Source of the DNA: Verrucomicrobiales bacterium
Lineage (GTDB): Bacteria > Verrucomicrobiota > Verrucomicrobiia > Limisphaerales > UBA9464
Assembly: GCA_005805505.1 (NCBI GenBank)
Contig: SYMJ01000040.1
Location: 1-45,793 of the forward strand
DNA length: 45,793 bases
Direction of reading: 5' to 3'
Shown: positions 1 to 10,301 of the stretch, in pieces
Layout: each line of letters begins with the position of its first letter
Position numbering within the stretch: position 1 is the first letter of the stretch
Program-made: the position numbers and the translations under genes
The notes under the pieces: generated by a model
What the model saw: the letters and a program-made list of their open reading frames with translations, nothing else
Database searches by the model: none
What the model was told of the DNA's origin: nothing

Positions 1-1071
1 CGACCGAATTCGCCCATCACCACGACGAGCGTTTCCTTCAGCGTGCCGCGCTCGTGCAGGTCGTTGATCAGCGCACTCAAACCCCGGTCGAAATCGGGCA
101 GCTTCTTGTCGAGGCTCTCAAAAATCTTCGCATGATGATCCCAGCCTCCGTAGTTCACGGTGACAAAGCGCACCCCGCTTTCCACCAGACGGCGGGCCAG
201 CAGGCAGCTTTGTCCAAACTCGCTCCGACCGTAGGTGTCGCGCAAAGCCTCGGATTCTTTCTCGAGGGCGAAGGCGTTCTGGGCGTCGGGCGACAAGATC
301 ATGTCGGTGGCCTTCTGAGCGAACTCATCGTAGGTGGCCATCTGGTCGTTGCCGCGGATGTGTGCCGAGAGGGTGTCCACCGCCTGAAGCAAGGTGCGCC
401 GGCGTTCCAAGATTTTGGGTGTCAGCTGGGCCGGGCAGGCTAGATCGCGGACCTTCCAAGATTTGTCGTTGGGATTCCCGGCCTTGAAGGACTCGTAGCG
501 GCCTCCAAGCCACGCGCTCTTTCCGAGTTCCCAGGTGAAACTGGGGTTCTTGGGCACAGCGATGTAAGGAGGCACTTTTCCGATGAACCCTGTCTCATGC
601 GCAACGATGGCACCCATCGCTGGATGATCCCCGAACGGTGTACCAAACTTGCCTGAAAGAACCCAGTTGGTCGCGGTCTCGTGGTGGTCGTTGTCATGCG
701 CGCACGAGCGGACCAGGCAAACCTTGTCCATCGTCTGCGCCATCTTGGGCAGGAGGTTGCCCACCTTGAGGCCGGTGACGTTGGTGGGGATCTCAGTGTA
801 CTTGCCGCGGATTTCCTCAATGGCTCCGGGCTTCAGGTCAAAGGAATCGTGATGCGAAAGGCCGCCTCCGAGGTAAACCAGCAACACCGACTTGGCTCGG
901 GGCCCTTTGCGAATCAATCCGTTGGCAGAACCAGCTAGAGCGCTCTCCCAAGAAAGCACGCTGGGCAGCGAGAGCCCCAGCGGAGCCAGTGCACCCAGGC
1001 GCAAGAAGCCTCGTCGCGAGAGTCCGTTGCATTGGGTTGCATGCCGGGAGGCGAGGGAGATGTCGATCATG
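1..1071 (-). CDS. DUF1501 domain-containing protein (Tat-exported), C-terminus cut by the window edge
   Basis: Reverse-strand translation from ATG at 1071 gives MIDISLASRHATQCNGLSRRGFLRLGALAPLGLSLPSVLSWESALAG...AKSVLLVYLGGGLSHHDSFDLKPGA...VRSCAHDNDHHETATNWVLSG. It has a twin-arginine signal and DUF1501 motifs. It is missing from the ORF track because it has no stop in the window. Confidence 0.9.
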
Positions 1072-1088
1072 GCGTGACTCGGTTCTGG

Positions 1089-3878
1089 TTAGTGGTTGAA
1101 GGCGAACTCCTTCGTGTTGAGCAGGGCCCAAAATAAATCGGGCAGCACTTCCTCCGGAGGGGTCTCGGTGAACTGCTTCAGTACCCGTTCTAACTCCACG
1201 GCATTGGGGCGTCGTCCGACGGTGATGAGGTAGAGTTCTTCGACCAGTCGCGGCCCGTCGGTGGGGGTCTTGGCCGAGGAGATCAACTCCTTGAGCCGAC
1301 CTTCCGGGTGCTGGATCTTCTTGTTCAATTCCTCGCCGTTTTGGAGGTGTAGCAATTGCGGCAAGGTCACCTCGCCGCTGCGTTCGCAGGCGCAGGCCGT
1401 CACCCGCTCGCTGCGGCCGAAGAGTGTGAGAAAGTAGCTGCTGACGGTGGGTTCGGGCACTTGCACGGCACGCATTCCCACCGGGAAGCCATCGAACCGA
1501 TCGGGTACGCCGGTGGCTGAGCTAATGGCATCGGCCATGACCTCCGCAGGCAGGCGGCGAGCGTAGTAGTGCGAGTAAAACCGGGTGTCGGTTTCGTTGC
1601 CGCGCACGGTGCGTGCGCTGAGTTGGTAGGTTCGCGAATTGAGGATGAGCCGCATCACGTGCTGCAGGTCGTAGCCGCTTCCGACAAACTCTCGGCTGAG
1701 CAAGGCCCACAGTTCCGGATTCGAAGGCGGATTGCTGGCACGAAGGTCGTCCACAGGTTCCACCAGACCGGCTCCCAAAAAGTGTTTCCAGAGACGGTTA
1801 ATCATCGCCCCGGCGAAGTAGGAGTTGTTAGTCGAGGTGAGCCAATCGGACAACTGAGCCCGTGGATCGGTGTCGGCGCTGAACTCCATCGGCTTTCGGT
1901 CGAGGGGGCGTGCCTCGAGGTCGCGCAGGGTGCGGGGTTGCCAGGCGCGGGGGACTTTGTTCCGGCTTTCGGCCAGTTCGCGTTTCTTGGCAGTGAACTC
2001 GCGTTTCCGGTCGCGGAATTCGTTTTGGGCGCCTTCGAGTTGCTTCGCCCATTCATGTCCGGTCGTGGGAGTGGCAGTTCCGCTGTCATAGCCCAATGCC
2101 AGCAACTTGGCTTCCGCTTCCTTTAGTTTCGTTTCTGCCTCCTGCAAACGTTGAGTGCGTTCGCGTTCCTCGCGACTCATGGTGAGCAAGGTGGTGGCCC
2201 CGTCGGCGGGTCCCTTTCGGTCGAGGGTCACGCGATCGAAGAAGGCGGCAAAATGGTAGAAATCGTCTTGGGTGTATTTCTCCAACGGATGGTTGTGGCA
2301 CCGGGCACAACCGATGCGCGTGCCCATGAACGCCTGCGCGACGGCATCCGGCGCTTCGCTCTCGGTGGAACGCTTTTCACCGACCAAATACACGTAGTAG
2401 CCAATTTCCGGGTGTTGGACCGAATCGCCGCTGGCTGTCAGGACATCGCGTACCAGCGCGTTCCACGGGCGATGAGCGGCCACTTGATCCCGCAGCCATC
2501 CGTGGAAGGCGCGGACATTCTTTGCACCGCGGACGTCATGATCGCGTTCCTTGCGGTTTTGGAATAAATCCGCGAGTTGGAGTGTCCAGTAATCGGCGAA
2601 CTCGGGGCGCTGGAAGAGGGAGTCGGTCAGAGTTGCCCGCTTTCCCGGTGAACGGTCGGCTTGGAATGCTCTAACTTCTTCCGGTGTGGGCAGCGTTCCG
2701 AGCGTGTCGAGCATGGCCCGACGTAAGAAAGTTGCGTCATCGCACCGGGGCGATGGGGGCAGGTTCAACGACTGCAACTTAGCGAAGACCGAGACATCCA
2801 CCGGATTCTGAGCGCGGGTGAACTTCCATCCCTCGACCACGTTGGTGAACGGAATGGTCACTCGAACGATTTCAACCAGTCCCTGGAAATGGATTCGGAT
2901 GGCGGTCTCACCGGGACGGATCGCCTGAATCCGCCCTTCCGGAGTGACGGTGGCGATATTTTGGTCATTGGAAAAAAACTGAGAAAGCCAGGTGACGTCC
3001 CGGATGCGTCCATCGGGCCAGTGGGCGCGTGTTAGTAATTGCTGGGTTTCGCCGGGTGCGAGAATGCGGCTCAACACCGAGCGTTTTGCGGTCCGCGGAT
3101 CCGATTGTGTGGGAGTCGATGGATTGGGAATCCCGGCGAGGATTTCTAATTGGTTGGCATCGGTTTCCTCATCGGCTGGCAAGGGTCCTGGTGCTCGGGC
3201 GGCGATCCATTTCGCCAACGTGTGATGGTAGCGGGAGCCCTCGGCAAAGCGCACTTTACCTTCATGCGGAACGAGGCCTAGTGGCTTGGTGATGAACAGA
3301 GACTCTTCAGGGAAGGCGGGGTTGATTCGGCGTCCGCTGACATCATTCGCGACCCAGCCGTAGTCGTGTTCTGGAGCGTAACCTCGCAGCGACAATTTGA
3401 AGCCGTTCTGTCCGGCCAGCTTGCCATGGCATGAACCCATGTTGCAGCCCGAGCGGGTGAGCAGTGGTTCAATCTCCTGTCGGAACGACGGTGAGATTGG
3501 GTGGGCGGCGTCTTGCACCCCCACGGCGACACGGTGGGTTTGTCCCCCGAAACGGACCAGAACCTGGGCCGTGCCATCACCCACGGCGTGAACTAGGCCG
3601 TTGGAGGTGACTGTCAGGATTCGCTCATCCGTGCTGCTGAAGTGCGCCTCCAGTGTGACGTCTCGAAAGAGGTTGGTGAGCCCCGTGGGAGAATGGGTGG
3701 GTGCTGAGACTAGAACTCCGTGCACGTCATCCGATCCCCGCAAATTTATTCGAGTGGGTTGAACCCACAGCCGAGCGCCAACGGTGTCGTTGGTCAGTAC
3801 CAACCCGGTCACCGCAAACACAGCCATTCGAGCGCATGAGCGCCAGAATGCTCGCAGGGCCGGGCGGGGGGTGAACAT
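1089..3878 (-). CDS. DUF1549/DUF1553 domain-containing protein with Big_2-like Ig domains and a CxxxCH-like cytochrome segment
   Basis: 929 aa ORF with SGCNMGSCHGKLAGQNGFKLSLRGY, GTRIGCARCHNHPLEKYTQDDFYHFAAFF and INRLWKHFLGAGLVEPVDDLRASNPPSNPELW motifs. Paired with the downstream DUF1501 gene. Confidence 0.92.
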   Translation of the reverse strand: MFTPRPALRAFWRSCARMAVFAVTGLVLTNDTVGARLWVQPTRINLRGSDDVHGVLVSAPTHSPTGLTNLFRDVTLEAHFSSTDERILTVTSNGLVHAVGDGTAQVLVRFGGQTHRVAVGVQDAAHPISPSFRQEIEPLLTRSGCNMGSCHGKLAGQNGFKLSLRGYAPEHDYGWVANDVSGRRINPAFPEESLFITKPLGLVPHEGKVRFAEGSRYHHTLAKWIAARAPGPLPADEETDANQLEILAGIPNPSTPTQSDPRTAKRSVLSRILAPGETQQLLTRAHWPDGRIRDVTWLSQFFSNDQNIATVTPEGRIQAIRPGETAIRIHFQGLVEIVRVTIPFTNVVEGWKFTRAQNPVDVSVFAKLQSLNLPPSPRCDDATFLRRAMLDTLGTLPTPEEVRAFQADRSPGKRATLTDSLFQRPEFADYWTLQLADLFQNRKERDHDVRGAKNVRAFHGWLRDQVAAHRPWNALVRDVLTASGDSVQHPEIGYYVYLVGEKRSTESEAPDAVAQAFMGTRIGCARCHNHPLEKYTQDDFYHFAAFFDRVTLDRKGPADGATTLLTMSREERERTQRLQEAETKLKEAEAKLLALGYDSGTATPTTGHEWAKQLEGAQNEFRDRKREFTAKKRELAESRNKVPRAWQPRTLRDLEARPLDRKPMEFSADTDPRAQLSDWLTSTNNSYFAGAMINRLWKHFLGAGLVEPVDDLRASNPPSNPELWALLSREFVGSGYDLQHVMRLILNSRTYQLSARTVRGNETDTRFYSHYYARRLPAEVMADAISSATGVPDRFDGFPVGMRAVQVPEPTVSSYFLTLFGRSERVTACACERSGEVTLPQLLHLQNGEELNKKIQHPEGRLKELISSAKTPTDGPRLVEELYLITVGRRPNAVELERVLKQFTETPPEEVLPDLFWALLNTKEFAFNH

Positions 3879-4097
3879 CCGAGGTAGTATGTTCCTCTGT
3901 GAATCCCATCTCCAACTTGTTTTTCGCCGCAGTGGCTCTTTTTCGGGGTTTTCGGAAAGGCAGTGAGTTGAGTGCCAAGGCCGAGTGTGGGCTACCGGCT
4001 AGACTATCTTCGCCTCACCATCGCTCGCAATTCGGATTGGCCGGAGGCGATATCCGATGGGAGCGGCAAACACAGGTGAACCACCCGTGAGCGCCCG

Positions 4098-5789
4098 TCA
4101 ACGCGTGGGATTTGTTGATAACCGATCTTCCAAACTGCGCTGTTTGAGGCTCTGGCGATGGGTTCTCGAGCGGTGGATCATCCAGAGGCTAATGAGAGGC
4201 CAGACGATCCATCCGAATCGGGCCGCGCCCTGAATCGGGCGTACGGCCATGGTCTCGGAATCGGCGAGGGACAACAGGGCGACGGGGGCCGACGCGGGCA
4301 ACGAGAACGGCGAGATGCCTGCGATCCAAATCCCCACGTGCAAGTAGTCGTTGTCGATGCTGGCGATGATCGCTCCGGCCATGAGCGGCAGTACGCCGAT
4401 GAAGAGCAGGCCTATGCCAACGGCTCGGCCCCCTTGGGCATCCAACAGGGCCTGCAGCGATCCGGTCACCGCGAAAAGGATCAGGCAGTGGATGATCAGG
4501 ATGTGAAGCCCTGCGTGATGGCCCGGAAACCAGCGCGATTCGAGCAGGGCATGGGTGAAGAGGTACCAACCGATGCCGCCGCAGAGTGAAATGATCACAG
4601 TGCAGAGGGTGGCCGAATCGGTGTCACCGAAGGCGGGAAGACGATCCTCGCCGTTCTTGAAGGCGCGCCGCCAACCACGGATTTGCCGCTCACGGTCTGG
4701 CGTGACGATGCCAGTAAGCACACAGGCTAGGCCGGTGGTGAACAGGCCGTACACCGCGATCATGGCGAGCGCCTCCTTATTGTCGGGCTTCCAGTCGAGG
4801 GCTTGACTCGTGAACCAACGAAAGCTTCGGGATGGAAATAAATCTCCGGGATCAATGAGCGGCAGTGCATGCCCGAGCAGCACCACTTGCACCGCAACAA
4901 AGGTGGCCACCGCCCAAAATTGGCTAAGCAAATGGGCTTCTTCCTGCCGCCACTTGCGGCAGAGCATCATCACGAACAGGCCGATCAGCCCGGCTTGGGA
5001 AAGCGTGGTGAAGACCACCTCGGGCAGGCCCAGATTGAAGAACCGAGGCGTTGGAAAGAAATTCTGACCGATGCGCAGCGCTGCGCCGGCCTTCTCGGGA
5101 AGGAGTTCGGGCAGGCTCTCGTAGAAGACCGGAGTGACGGTGAGGTACTTGAAGAAAACGAGACCGAATTTGGCCAACTGGGGAATGACGGTGTAGAGCG
5201 AGAAAACCATTCCGATGGAAATGAGGAAGGCCCAACGGCGGTTTCGGACGACGGTGCCGGTCAGGAGTCCGGTGGCGTGGTAAGTGACCGCGGTGGTGAA
5301 AAGAATCCAGTACAGCGGAGCCCAAGCCGAAGCGGGAACATGCCCCCGAGCCATGGCCCAGGCGGTGAACGGGAGGATGGAGGCGGCCAAGAGGTATTCG
5401 CGCAAGGGCAGGCCGAAGAGGTATCCTAATACCTTGGTCAGTGGGGCCATGGGGACGAGCCGTTGGTAGTCGACGCTCCCTTCGTCCCGTTCGGTGATCA
5501 TGCCGCCGGAGACTTGGGCGGTGCCCATGACAAACAAGATGAAGGCTTGCAGGACTAGCAGCGGGATGATGGCCGAGCGGGCGGCGCTGACCGGATCGGA
5601 CTCGCTGCGAATACCCAGTGAGTAGGAAATGCCGACGATGAACGCGGACAGCACCAGCGTGATGCAAAGCCCCAGACCCAAATCGCGGGATCGAAGCCGA
5701 GAGCGCACGTAGCGTCGCAGCACGGGATTCTCCCAGAGCCGCCAAGCGGAGACCTCGTTTTGGTCGGAGTCCGTCGTAGGGGCGTTCAT
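4098..5789 (-). CDS. ABC transporter permease (ABC-2 type)
   Basis: 563 aa multi-TM protein. ATGA overlap with the upstream ABC ATPase gene (5786-5789). Confidence 0.8.
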   Translation of the reverse strand: MNAPTTDSDQNEVSAWRLWENPVLRRYVRSRLRSRDLGLGLCITLVLSAFIVGISYSLGIRSESDPVSAARSAIIPLLVLQAFILFVMGTAQVSGGMITERDEGSVDYQRLVPMAPLTKVLGYLFGLPLREYLLAASILPFTAWAMARGHVPASAWAPLYWILFTTAVTYHATGLLTGTVVRNRRWAFLISIGMVFSLYTVIPQLAKFGLVFFKYLTVTPVFYESLPELLPEKAGAALRIGQNFFPTPRFFNLGLPEVVFTTLSQAGLIGLFVMMLCRKWRQEEAHLLSQFWAVATFVAVQVVLLGHALPLIDPGDLFPSRSFRWFTSQALDWKPDNKEALAMIAVYGLFTTGLACVLTGIVTPDRERQIRGWRRAFKNGEDRLPAFGDTDSATLCTVIISLCGGIGWYLFTHALLESRWFPGHHAGLHILIIHCLILFAVTGSLQALLDAQGGRAVGIGLLFIGVLPLMAGAIIASIDNDYLHVGIWIAGISPFSLPASAPVALLSLADSETMAVRPIQGAARFGWIVWPLISLWMIHRSRTHRQSLKQRSLEDRLSTNPTR

Positions 5790-6796
5790 GGCAGGAGAGG
5801 CGGGGTAGCAATGTCGACGAGGAGTTCCTCCAGTGAGGAACGTTTCTCTTCGAAGGTCCTCAGGCGTACCCGGCGCCGAACTAATGTTTCCAACAGCTCC
5901 GCCTGGGCTTCGTCGTCTCCGGTGAACTCGAAGGAGATCCGCGCGGATTCGACGCGCAGTTCACTAATTGTGGGCTGTTGGGTGAGCCAATCGGCGGCTT
6001 CGGACGGCGGCGAGAGCAGGCCGAGGGTCAGCCGGCGGCGTGTGTTGCCGAGTTGGGACCGTACTTCATTCACGCTCCCGTGGGCCAAAAGTCGGCCCCG
6101 GTTGAGGACGCACAGGGAGGTGCACATCTCGCTCAACTCGCTGAGGATGTGAGAGCTGATGAGGATGGTTGCACCGGTGGCGGCGAGGCTTTGCAGAGCG
6201 GTGCGGAGATCCCGGCGGGCCAGCGGATCGAGCCCGCTGGCCGGCTCGTCGAGAATGAGCACGCGGGGTTCATGCAGGAGGGTCTTGGCCAAGACCACAC
6301 GCTGGGTCTGACCTCTCGACAATTCACGGCAACCGTTGTTTCGCAGGTTGGACAAGCCCACGGTTTCTAGGCATCGGTCGGTGCGTTGGCGCCGCTGGTG
6401 TGCGTCGCGCAGCCCGTAGGCGGCGGCGTAGAAGTCGAGGAACTCCCACACCTTGAGATCGCTGGGGACCGGAGCCAGATCGGGCATGTAGCCCATCAAC
6501 CGGCGGGCTTGGCGGGGGTTTTCGGCGATGTCGATACCGTCGAAGAAGACATCGCCATGGGTGGGTTCCATGAGCGTGGCCAGCACCCGGAAGGTGCTCG
6601 TTTTCCCCGCGCCATTGGGTCCCACGATGCCGAGGATTTCACCGGGCGGTACCGCCAAAGTTAGGTCGTTGACGGCGACGAAATCTCGATAATCGACTCG
6701 CAGAGATCGGATGTCGACGGCGACACGACTTTCTCGCGCGAGGCCCCCGGCTGGGCTGCCCAGCGGTGTTGGGTTAGGGGCCGAATTCAAATTCAT
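5786..6796 (-). CDS. ABC transporter ATP-binding protein
   Basis: Walker A GPNGAGKTSTF, signature LSRGQTQRV, Walker B VLILDEPASGLDPLARRD. Confidence 0.95.
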   Translation of the reverse strand: MNLNSAPNPTPLGSPAGGLARESRVAVDIRSLRVDYRDFVAVNDLTLAVPPGEILGIVGPNGAGKTSTFRVLATLMEPTHGDVFFDGIDIAENPRQARRLMGYMPDLAPVPSDLKVWEFLDFYAAAYGLRDAHQRRQRTDRCLETVGLSNLRNNGCRELSRGQTQRVVLAKTLLHEPRVLILDEPASGLDPLARRDLRTALQSLAATGATILISSHILSELSEMCTSLCVLNRGRLLAHGSVNEVRSQLGNTRRRLTLGLLSPPSEAADWLTQQPTISELRVESARISFEFTGDDEAQAELLETLVRRRVRLRTFEEKRSSLEELLVDIATPPLLP

Positions 6797-7733
6797 CCCA
6801 GTCAGCAGGCAGTTCCACGCCCAACTTGTTCATCTCTTGCGAGGCTTCAATGAGTCGTCGTTCGCGAGCCGCCTCGTATTTAGCCAGTTGATCCGGCCGC
6901 AGCACCGACCGGAGGGCGTCGCGCGGATGGAGGTTGGCGGGTGCGATCTCACCGGTCGCCCCCTCGAGCCGGATGGACGCGTCATAATCCGGAGACGACT
7001 GGGCCATGATGCCGAAGAGTTGATCTGTTTGCGCAGGGTCGAGTTGAACGAGGTTGTTAATTCGTTGCACTTGCATGTCGGCGTACTGCTGGACTCGCTG
7101 AGACCTTTCTTCCAGACGCTCGGCTTTGAAGGCTTCCAGTTGAGGGCCCGTGAGCAGGGCTTCCATCACCGGGTCCAGTCCTTCATCGGTGCGGTCATTG
7201 CGCATCGACTTCACAAGCTGCAAGTAGGTGGTGTCGTCGCTGGAAATGAGATCGTTCCATTTTTTTCGATCCGCCCGGGATTTTTCGGAGAACCACTTCT
7301 GAAGGGATTCTTGTTGGTTGGGGTTTAGGTCGTACTTGCGGGCCAGTTCTCCGATGAGGCTGTCGGCTTGCTGTTTGGACTTTTGATCCGCGATGCGCTC
7401 GAACAGCGGTGCCATGTCGCGGAGCAGGGGTTGGGCGGCGCGGAAAAGATCGTCGGAACTAACCGTGCGCCCCTCGCGCAGACGCTGGGCGATATCACGG
7501 CCCCGATCATAGGCGGTTTGCGCAGGCGTGCGCGACGAACGAGGTCGGGTTTCTTCGAGGGCCGCGATGCGGGTGCGTGCCTGCTGCAACTCGGTCTCCA
7601 AGTGCTGGATTTGTGCCTCTGGAGTCCCGGCCATCCCAGGTGTGCTGTGTTGGAACAGGCCGACACCTAGCCCGCCCACGGCCAGCCCGATCACCAAAGG
7701 CACCATCGCGCGGAGACCTTGCGTTGGAATCAT
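6774..7733 (-). CDS. Hypothetical membrane-anchored coiled-coil protein
   Basis: The ORF track extends to 7796. An internal ATG at 7733 (MIPTQGLRAMVPLVIGLAVGGLGVGLF) avoids overlap with the ThuA gene. N-terminal TM, then coiled coil EAQIQHLETELQQARTRIAALEE. Confidence 0.6.
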   Translation of the reverse strand: MIPTQGLRAMVPLVIGLAVGGLGVGLFQHSTPGMAGTPEAQIQHLETELQQARTRIAALEETRPRSSRTPAQTAYDRGRDIAQRLREGRTVSSDDLFRAAQPLLRDMAPLFERIADQKSKQQADSLIGELARKYDLNPNQQESLQKWFSEKSRADRKKWNDLISSDDTTYLQLVKSMRNDRTDEGLDPVMEALLTGPQLEAFKAERLEERSQRVQQYADMQVQRINNLVQLDPAQTDQLFGIMAQSSPDYDASIRLEGATGEIAPANLHPRDALRSVLRPDQLAKYEAARERRLIEASQEMNKLGVELPADWDEFEFGP

Positions 7734-7773
7734 AGAGAGAGGTAAGTCGGCACGAATCCAGCGCAAGAAATTC

Positions 7774-8652
7774 TCACTCCCGGCTGTGGACATCACTGGC
7801 CGTGGGGAAATCGGTCGGGATGGGCAGGGTGACCCGGCCGGTGGCCGCCCATTCGGTGCCGCGCAGGAGGGTGGTGATAAAACCTACGCACTTTTGGGAG
7901 GTGAGGTCGGGGCCGTTGTTGTGGCCGAGGGCCGTGTGGAACACCCGACCTTGACCGAAGGCGATGGTGAAGAGGAGGGGCTCGTGCTTGCCGGTCCCGT
8001 GCGTCTTGGGGTCCGAAAAGGCCGTGGCCAAGACGGTGAGGTTCTTGGCCGGTCCGCGCAGGCGATCGTAGAGTTCATCCTTGGCGTGCATCCATTGCGG
8101 CGGGAGTCCCTCCATGATGGGGTGCTTCGGTTCGCGGGTGGTCATTTGGAAGGCGTGCTGGCTGCCATGGCTGCCGCCCGGCCCCGGCGAGGTGTCGCGC
8201 ACGATCTTGCCTTCCCAATAAAGCCACGGTCCGGATTGTTCGTTGCGCCCTTCCCAACCGCCGACGCCGATCATTTCGTTGTACTCGGGCCATTTTGCGA
8301 AGGCGTTGTTGGCGGCATGAACTGAAACGAAGCCGCCCCCATTGCGAACGAAGGCGACTAGGTTCGTTCGCAGTTCCTCGGGCCAGAGGTCGCCGTTGTA
8401 GTTGGAGAGCACCACTGCCACGCCGTCGAGCTTGGGTTTCACCGCGGCCATGTCACCGCCCTTGCTGGGCAGGGTGACAACCTCCACCGCGAAGCGTCCG
8501 GAAGCCTCGAGAACCTTCTTCAGGTGCGGCGTGGAGGATCGCCAGTCGTGGTTATTTTGGCCGTCGATGAGAAGAACGCGAAGTCGGCCGGAATCCGCGG
8601 CGAATACGGACATCGTCAACCACGCAGCAAGCAGCAGAACACGCTGGATCAT
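7774..8652 (-). CDS. ThuA domain-containing protein
   Basis: Signal peptide, then LRVLLIDGQNNHDWRSSTPHLKKVLEASGRFAVEVVTLPS...GGGFVSVHAANNAF...GSHGSQHAFQMTTREPKHPIMEGLP. Confidence 0.9.
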   Translation of the reverse strand: MIQRVLLLAAWLTMSVFAADSGRLRVLLIDGQNNHDWRSSTPHLKKVLEASGRFAVEVVTLPSKGGDMAAVKPKLDGVAVVLSNYNGDLWPEELRTNLVAFVRNGGGFVSVHAANNAFAKWPEYNEMIGVGGWEGRNEQSGPWLYWEGKIVRDTSPGPGGSHGSQHAFQMTTREPKHPIMEGLPPQWMHAKDELYDRLRGPAKNLTVLATAFSDPKTHGTGKHEPLLFTIAFGQGRVFHTALGHNNGPDLTSQKCVGFITTLLRGTEWAATGRVTLPIPTDFPTASDVHSRE

Positions 8653-8835
8653 GGCCGGACGTTGGCGTTGGGAAGAGACCCTGACCAGTCATAAAAGACT
8701 GGGCCCGGCGAGCGACCTTGGAACGGGTGGATGCGTGGTCTCGCCCGGGCGGTAAGCGTTTGGGTGCGGGAGTTTTTTTCGGTGCGTTTTTCGATGGATG
8801 AGGAATTGTGAACCCTTCCAGAATCCCTGTTTCCC

Positions 8836-10134
8836 ATGAGCTCCCTCACCCCATTGTCTCCTTCTCGCCAAGGAATCGCAGGCCTGATGCGTCGGACCCG
8901 TTTAGCGGCTCTGGTGTTGGCTTCTTGCGTCCCGATGTTCGCGGTTCAGGCCCATGATTGGCCCGAGTTCCGCGGCCCAACTGGGCAGGGAATCTCTCCG
9001 GCCAAACAAGTTCCCATCCGCTGGAGCGGGAATAGCAATGTGGTCTGGAAGACCCCGTTGGCGATGGCCGGGTGGTCGTCTCCGGTTTTGGTAAAGCAAC
9101 GCCTCTACCTGACGGGTTCTGGTGCTAAGCCTGGCTCGAGCAGTTTGGAATTGGCGGTGCTGTGTCTCGACGCGCGGTCGGGTGCAATTCTCTGGAGCAC
9201 CAACGTCTTCACGCCGGACAATGGAGCAAATCTCCATCGCAAGAATGGTTATGCCAGTCCGACACCCGTGGTGCGCGACGGTCGGCTTTACGCCCATTTC
9301 GGACATTTGGGAACGGCCTGTCTCGATCTAAAGGGACAGGTGATTTGGCGTCAGACGTCGGTCCAATACCCGCCGGTCCACGGCAACGGCGGGTCGCCCG
9401 TTTTGGCGGGAGACCATTTGATCTTTAGTTGCGATGGGGCTTCGGATCCGTTCGTGATCGCGCTGGATTGTAAGACGGGTGCGGTGCGGTGGAAGACCCG
9501 GCGGCCGAATGATGCGTTGGCCAAGAAGTTTTCGTTCAGCACGCCCTTGCTCATCACTCATGCCGGCCGTCAGGAACTCATTAGTCCGGGTGCTGGTGGC
9601 ATCTATGCATACGATCCGCTCAGCGGTCGACCGCTGTGGCAGGTGGGCACGGGCACCGGCTTCTCGGTGGTGCCCCGACCGGTCTTCGCGCATGGGTTGC
9701 TCTACGTGAATATCGACTACGATTTTCCTAAGCTCTATGCGATCCGCCCCGGCGGTGAGGGGGATGTCACTGCGACCCACTTGGCTTGGCAAATCGGTCG
9801 TGGGGCCCCCAGCACCCCCTCGGCCTTGGTCGTGGGAGACGAGCTCTACTTCGTCTCCGATGCCGGTATTGCGACGTGTGCCGATGCGCAGAGCGGCAAG
9901 GTGCATTGGAATGAACGGCTCGGTGGTGGATTTTCGGCTTCGCCGGTGTTCGCCGATGGCCGGATTTATTTCCAGAACGAGGAAGGCGTCGGCTTCGTGG
10001 TTCAGGCAGGCAAAACCTTCGAACTACTGGCCCGCAACGAATTGGGTGAGCGCACGCTGGCCAGCAGTGCTGTCGATGATGGAACTCTCTATTTGCGGGG
10101 AGCCGAGCATCTCTATCGCATTGGCAAGAAGTGA
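8836..10134 (+). CDS. PQQ-binding-like beta-propeller repeat protein (BamB-like)
   Basis: HDWPEFRGPTGQGISPAKQVPIRWSGNSNVVWKTPLAMAGWSSPVL and repeated LDxKTGAVRWKT-type blades. The start may be the downstream Met (MRRTRLAALVLASC). Confidence 0.9.
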   Translation: MSSLTPLSPSRQGIAGLMRRTRLAALVLASCVPMFAVQAHDWPEFRGPTGQGISPAKQVPIRWSGNSNVVWKTPLAMAGWSSPVLVKQRLYLTGSGAKPGSSSLELAVLCLDARSGAILWSTNVFTPDNGANLHRKNGYASPTPVVRDGRLYAHFGHLGTACLDLKGQVIWRQTSVQYPPVHGNGGSPVLAGDHLIFSCDGASDPFVIALDCKTGAVRWKTRRPNDALAKKFSFSTPLLITHAGRQELISPGAGGIYAYDPLSGRPLWQVGTGTGFSVVPRPVFAHGLLYVNIDYDFPKLYAIRPGGEGDVTATHLAWQIGRGAPSTPSALVVGDELYFVSDAGIATCADAQSGKVHWNERLGGGFSASPVFADGRIYFQNEEGVGFVVQAGKTFELLARNELGERTLASSAVDDGTLYLRGAEHLYRIGKK

Positions 10135-10301
10135 GGCGGTGACGGCCCAGAGGTTTTTTTCGGGGGGGAGCAGGGTTTGATCGCCGGCTCTCCATGGTCC
10201 GAGCGTGGCAACCCGACCGCTGCCTTGCTCCGGACCCCCGGTGCGTGGTTCTGTTCGGACTCCGGTGAGGCACGCAGTTTTCGTGAGGTCACCGGGCTGC
10301 C

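Noticed and set aside
4924-5811. 295-aa minus-strand ORF within the ABC permease region
   Set aside because: Alternate frame of the permease gene, His/Arg/Pro-rich, with no recognisable domain.
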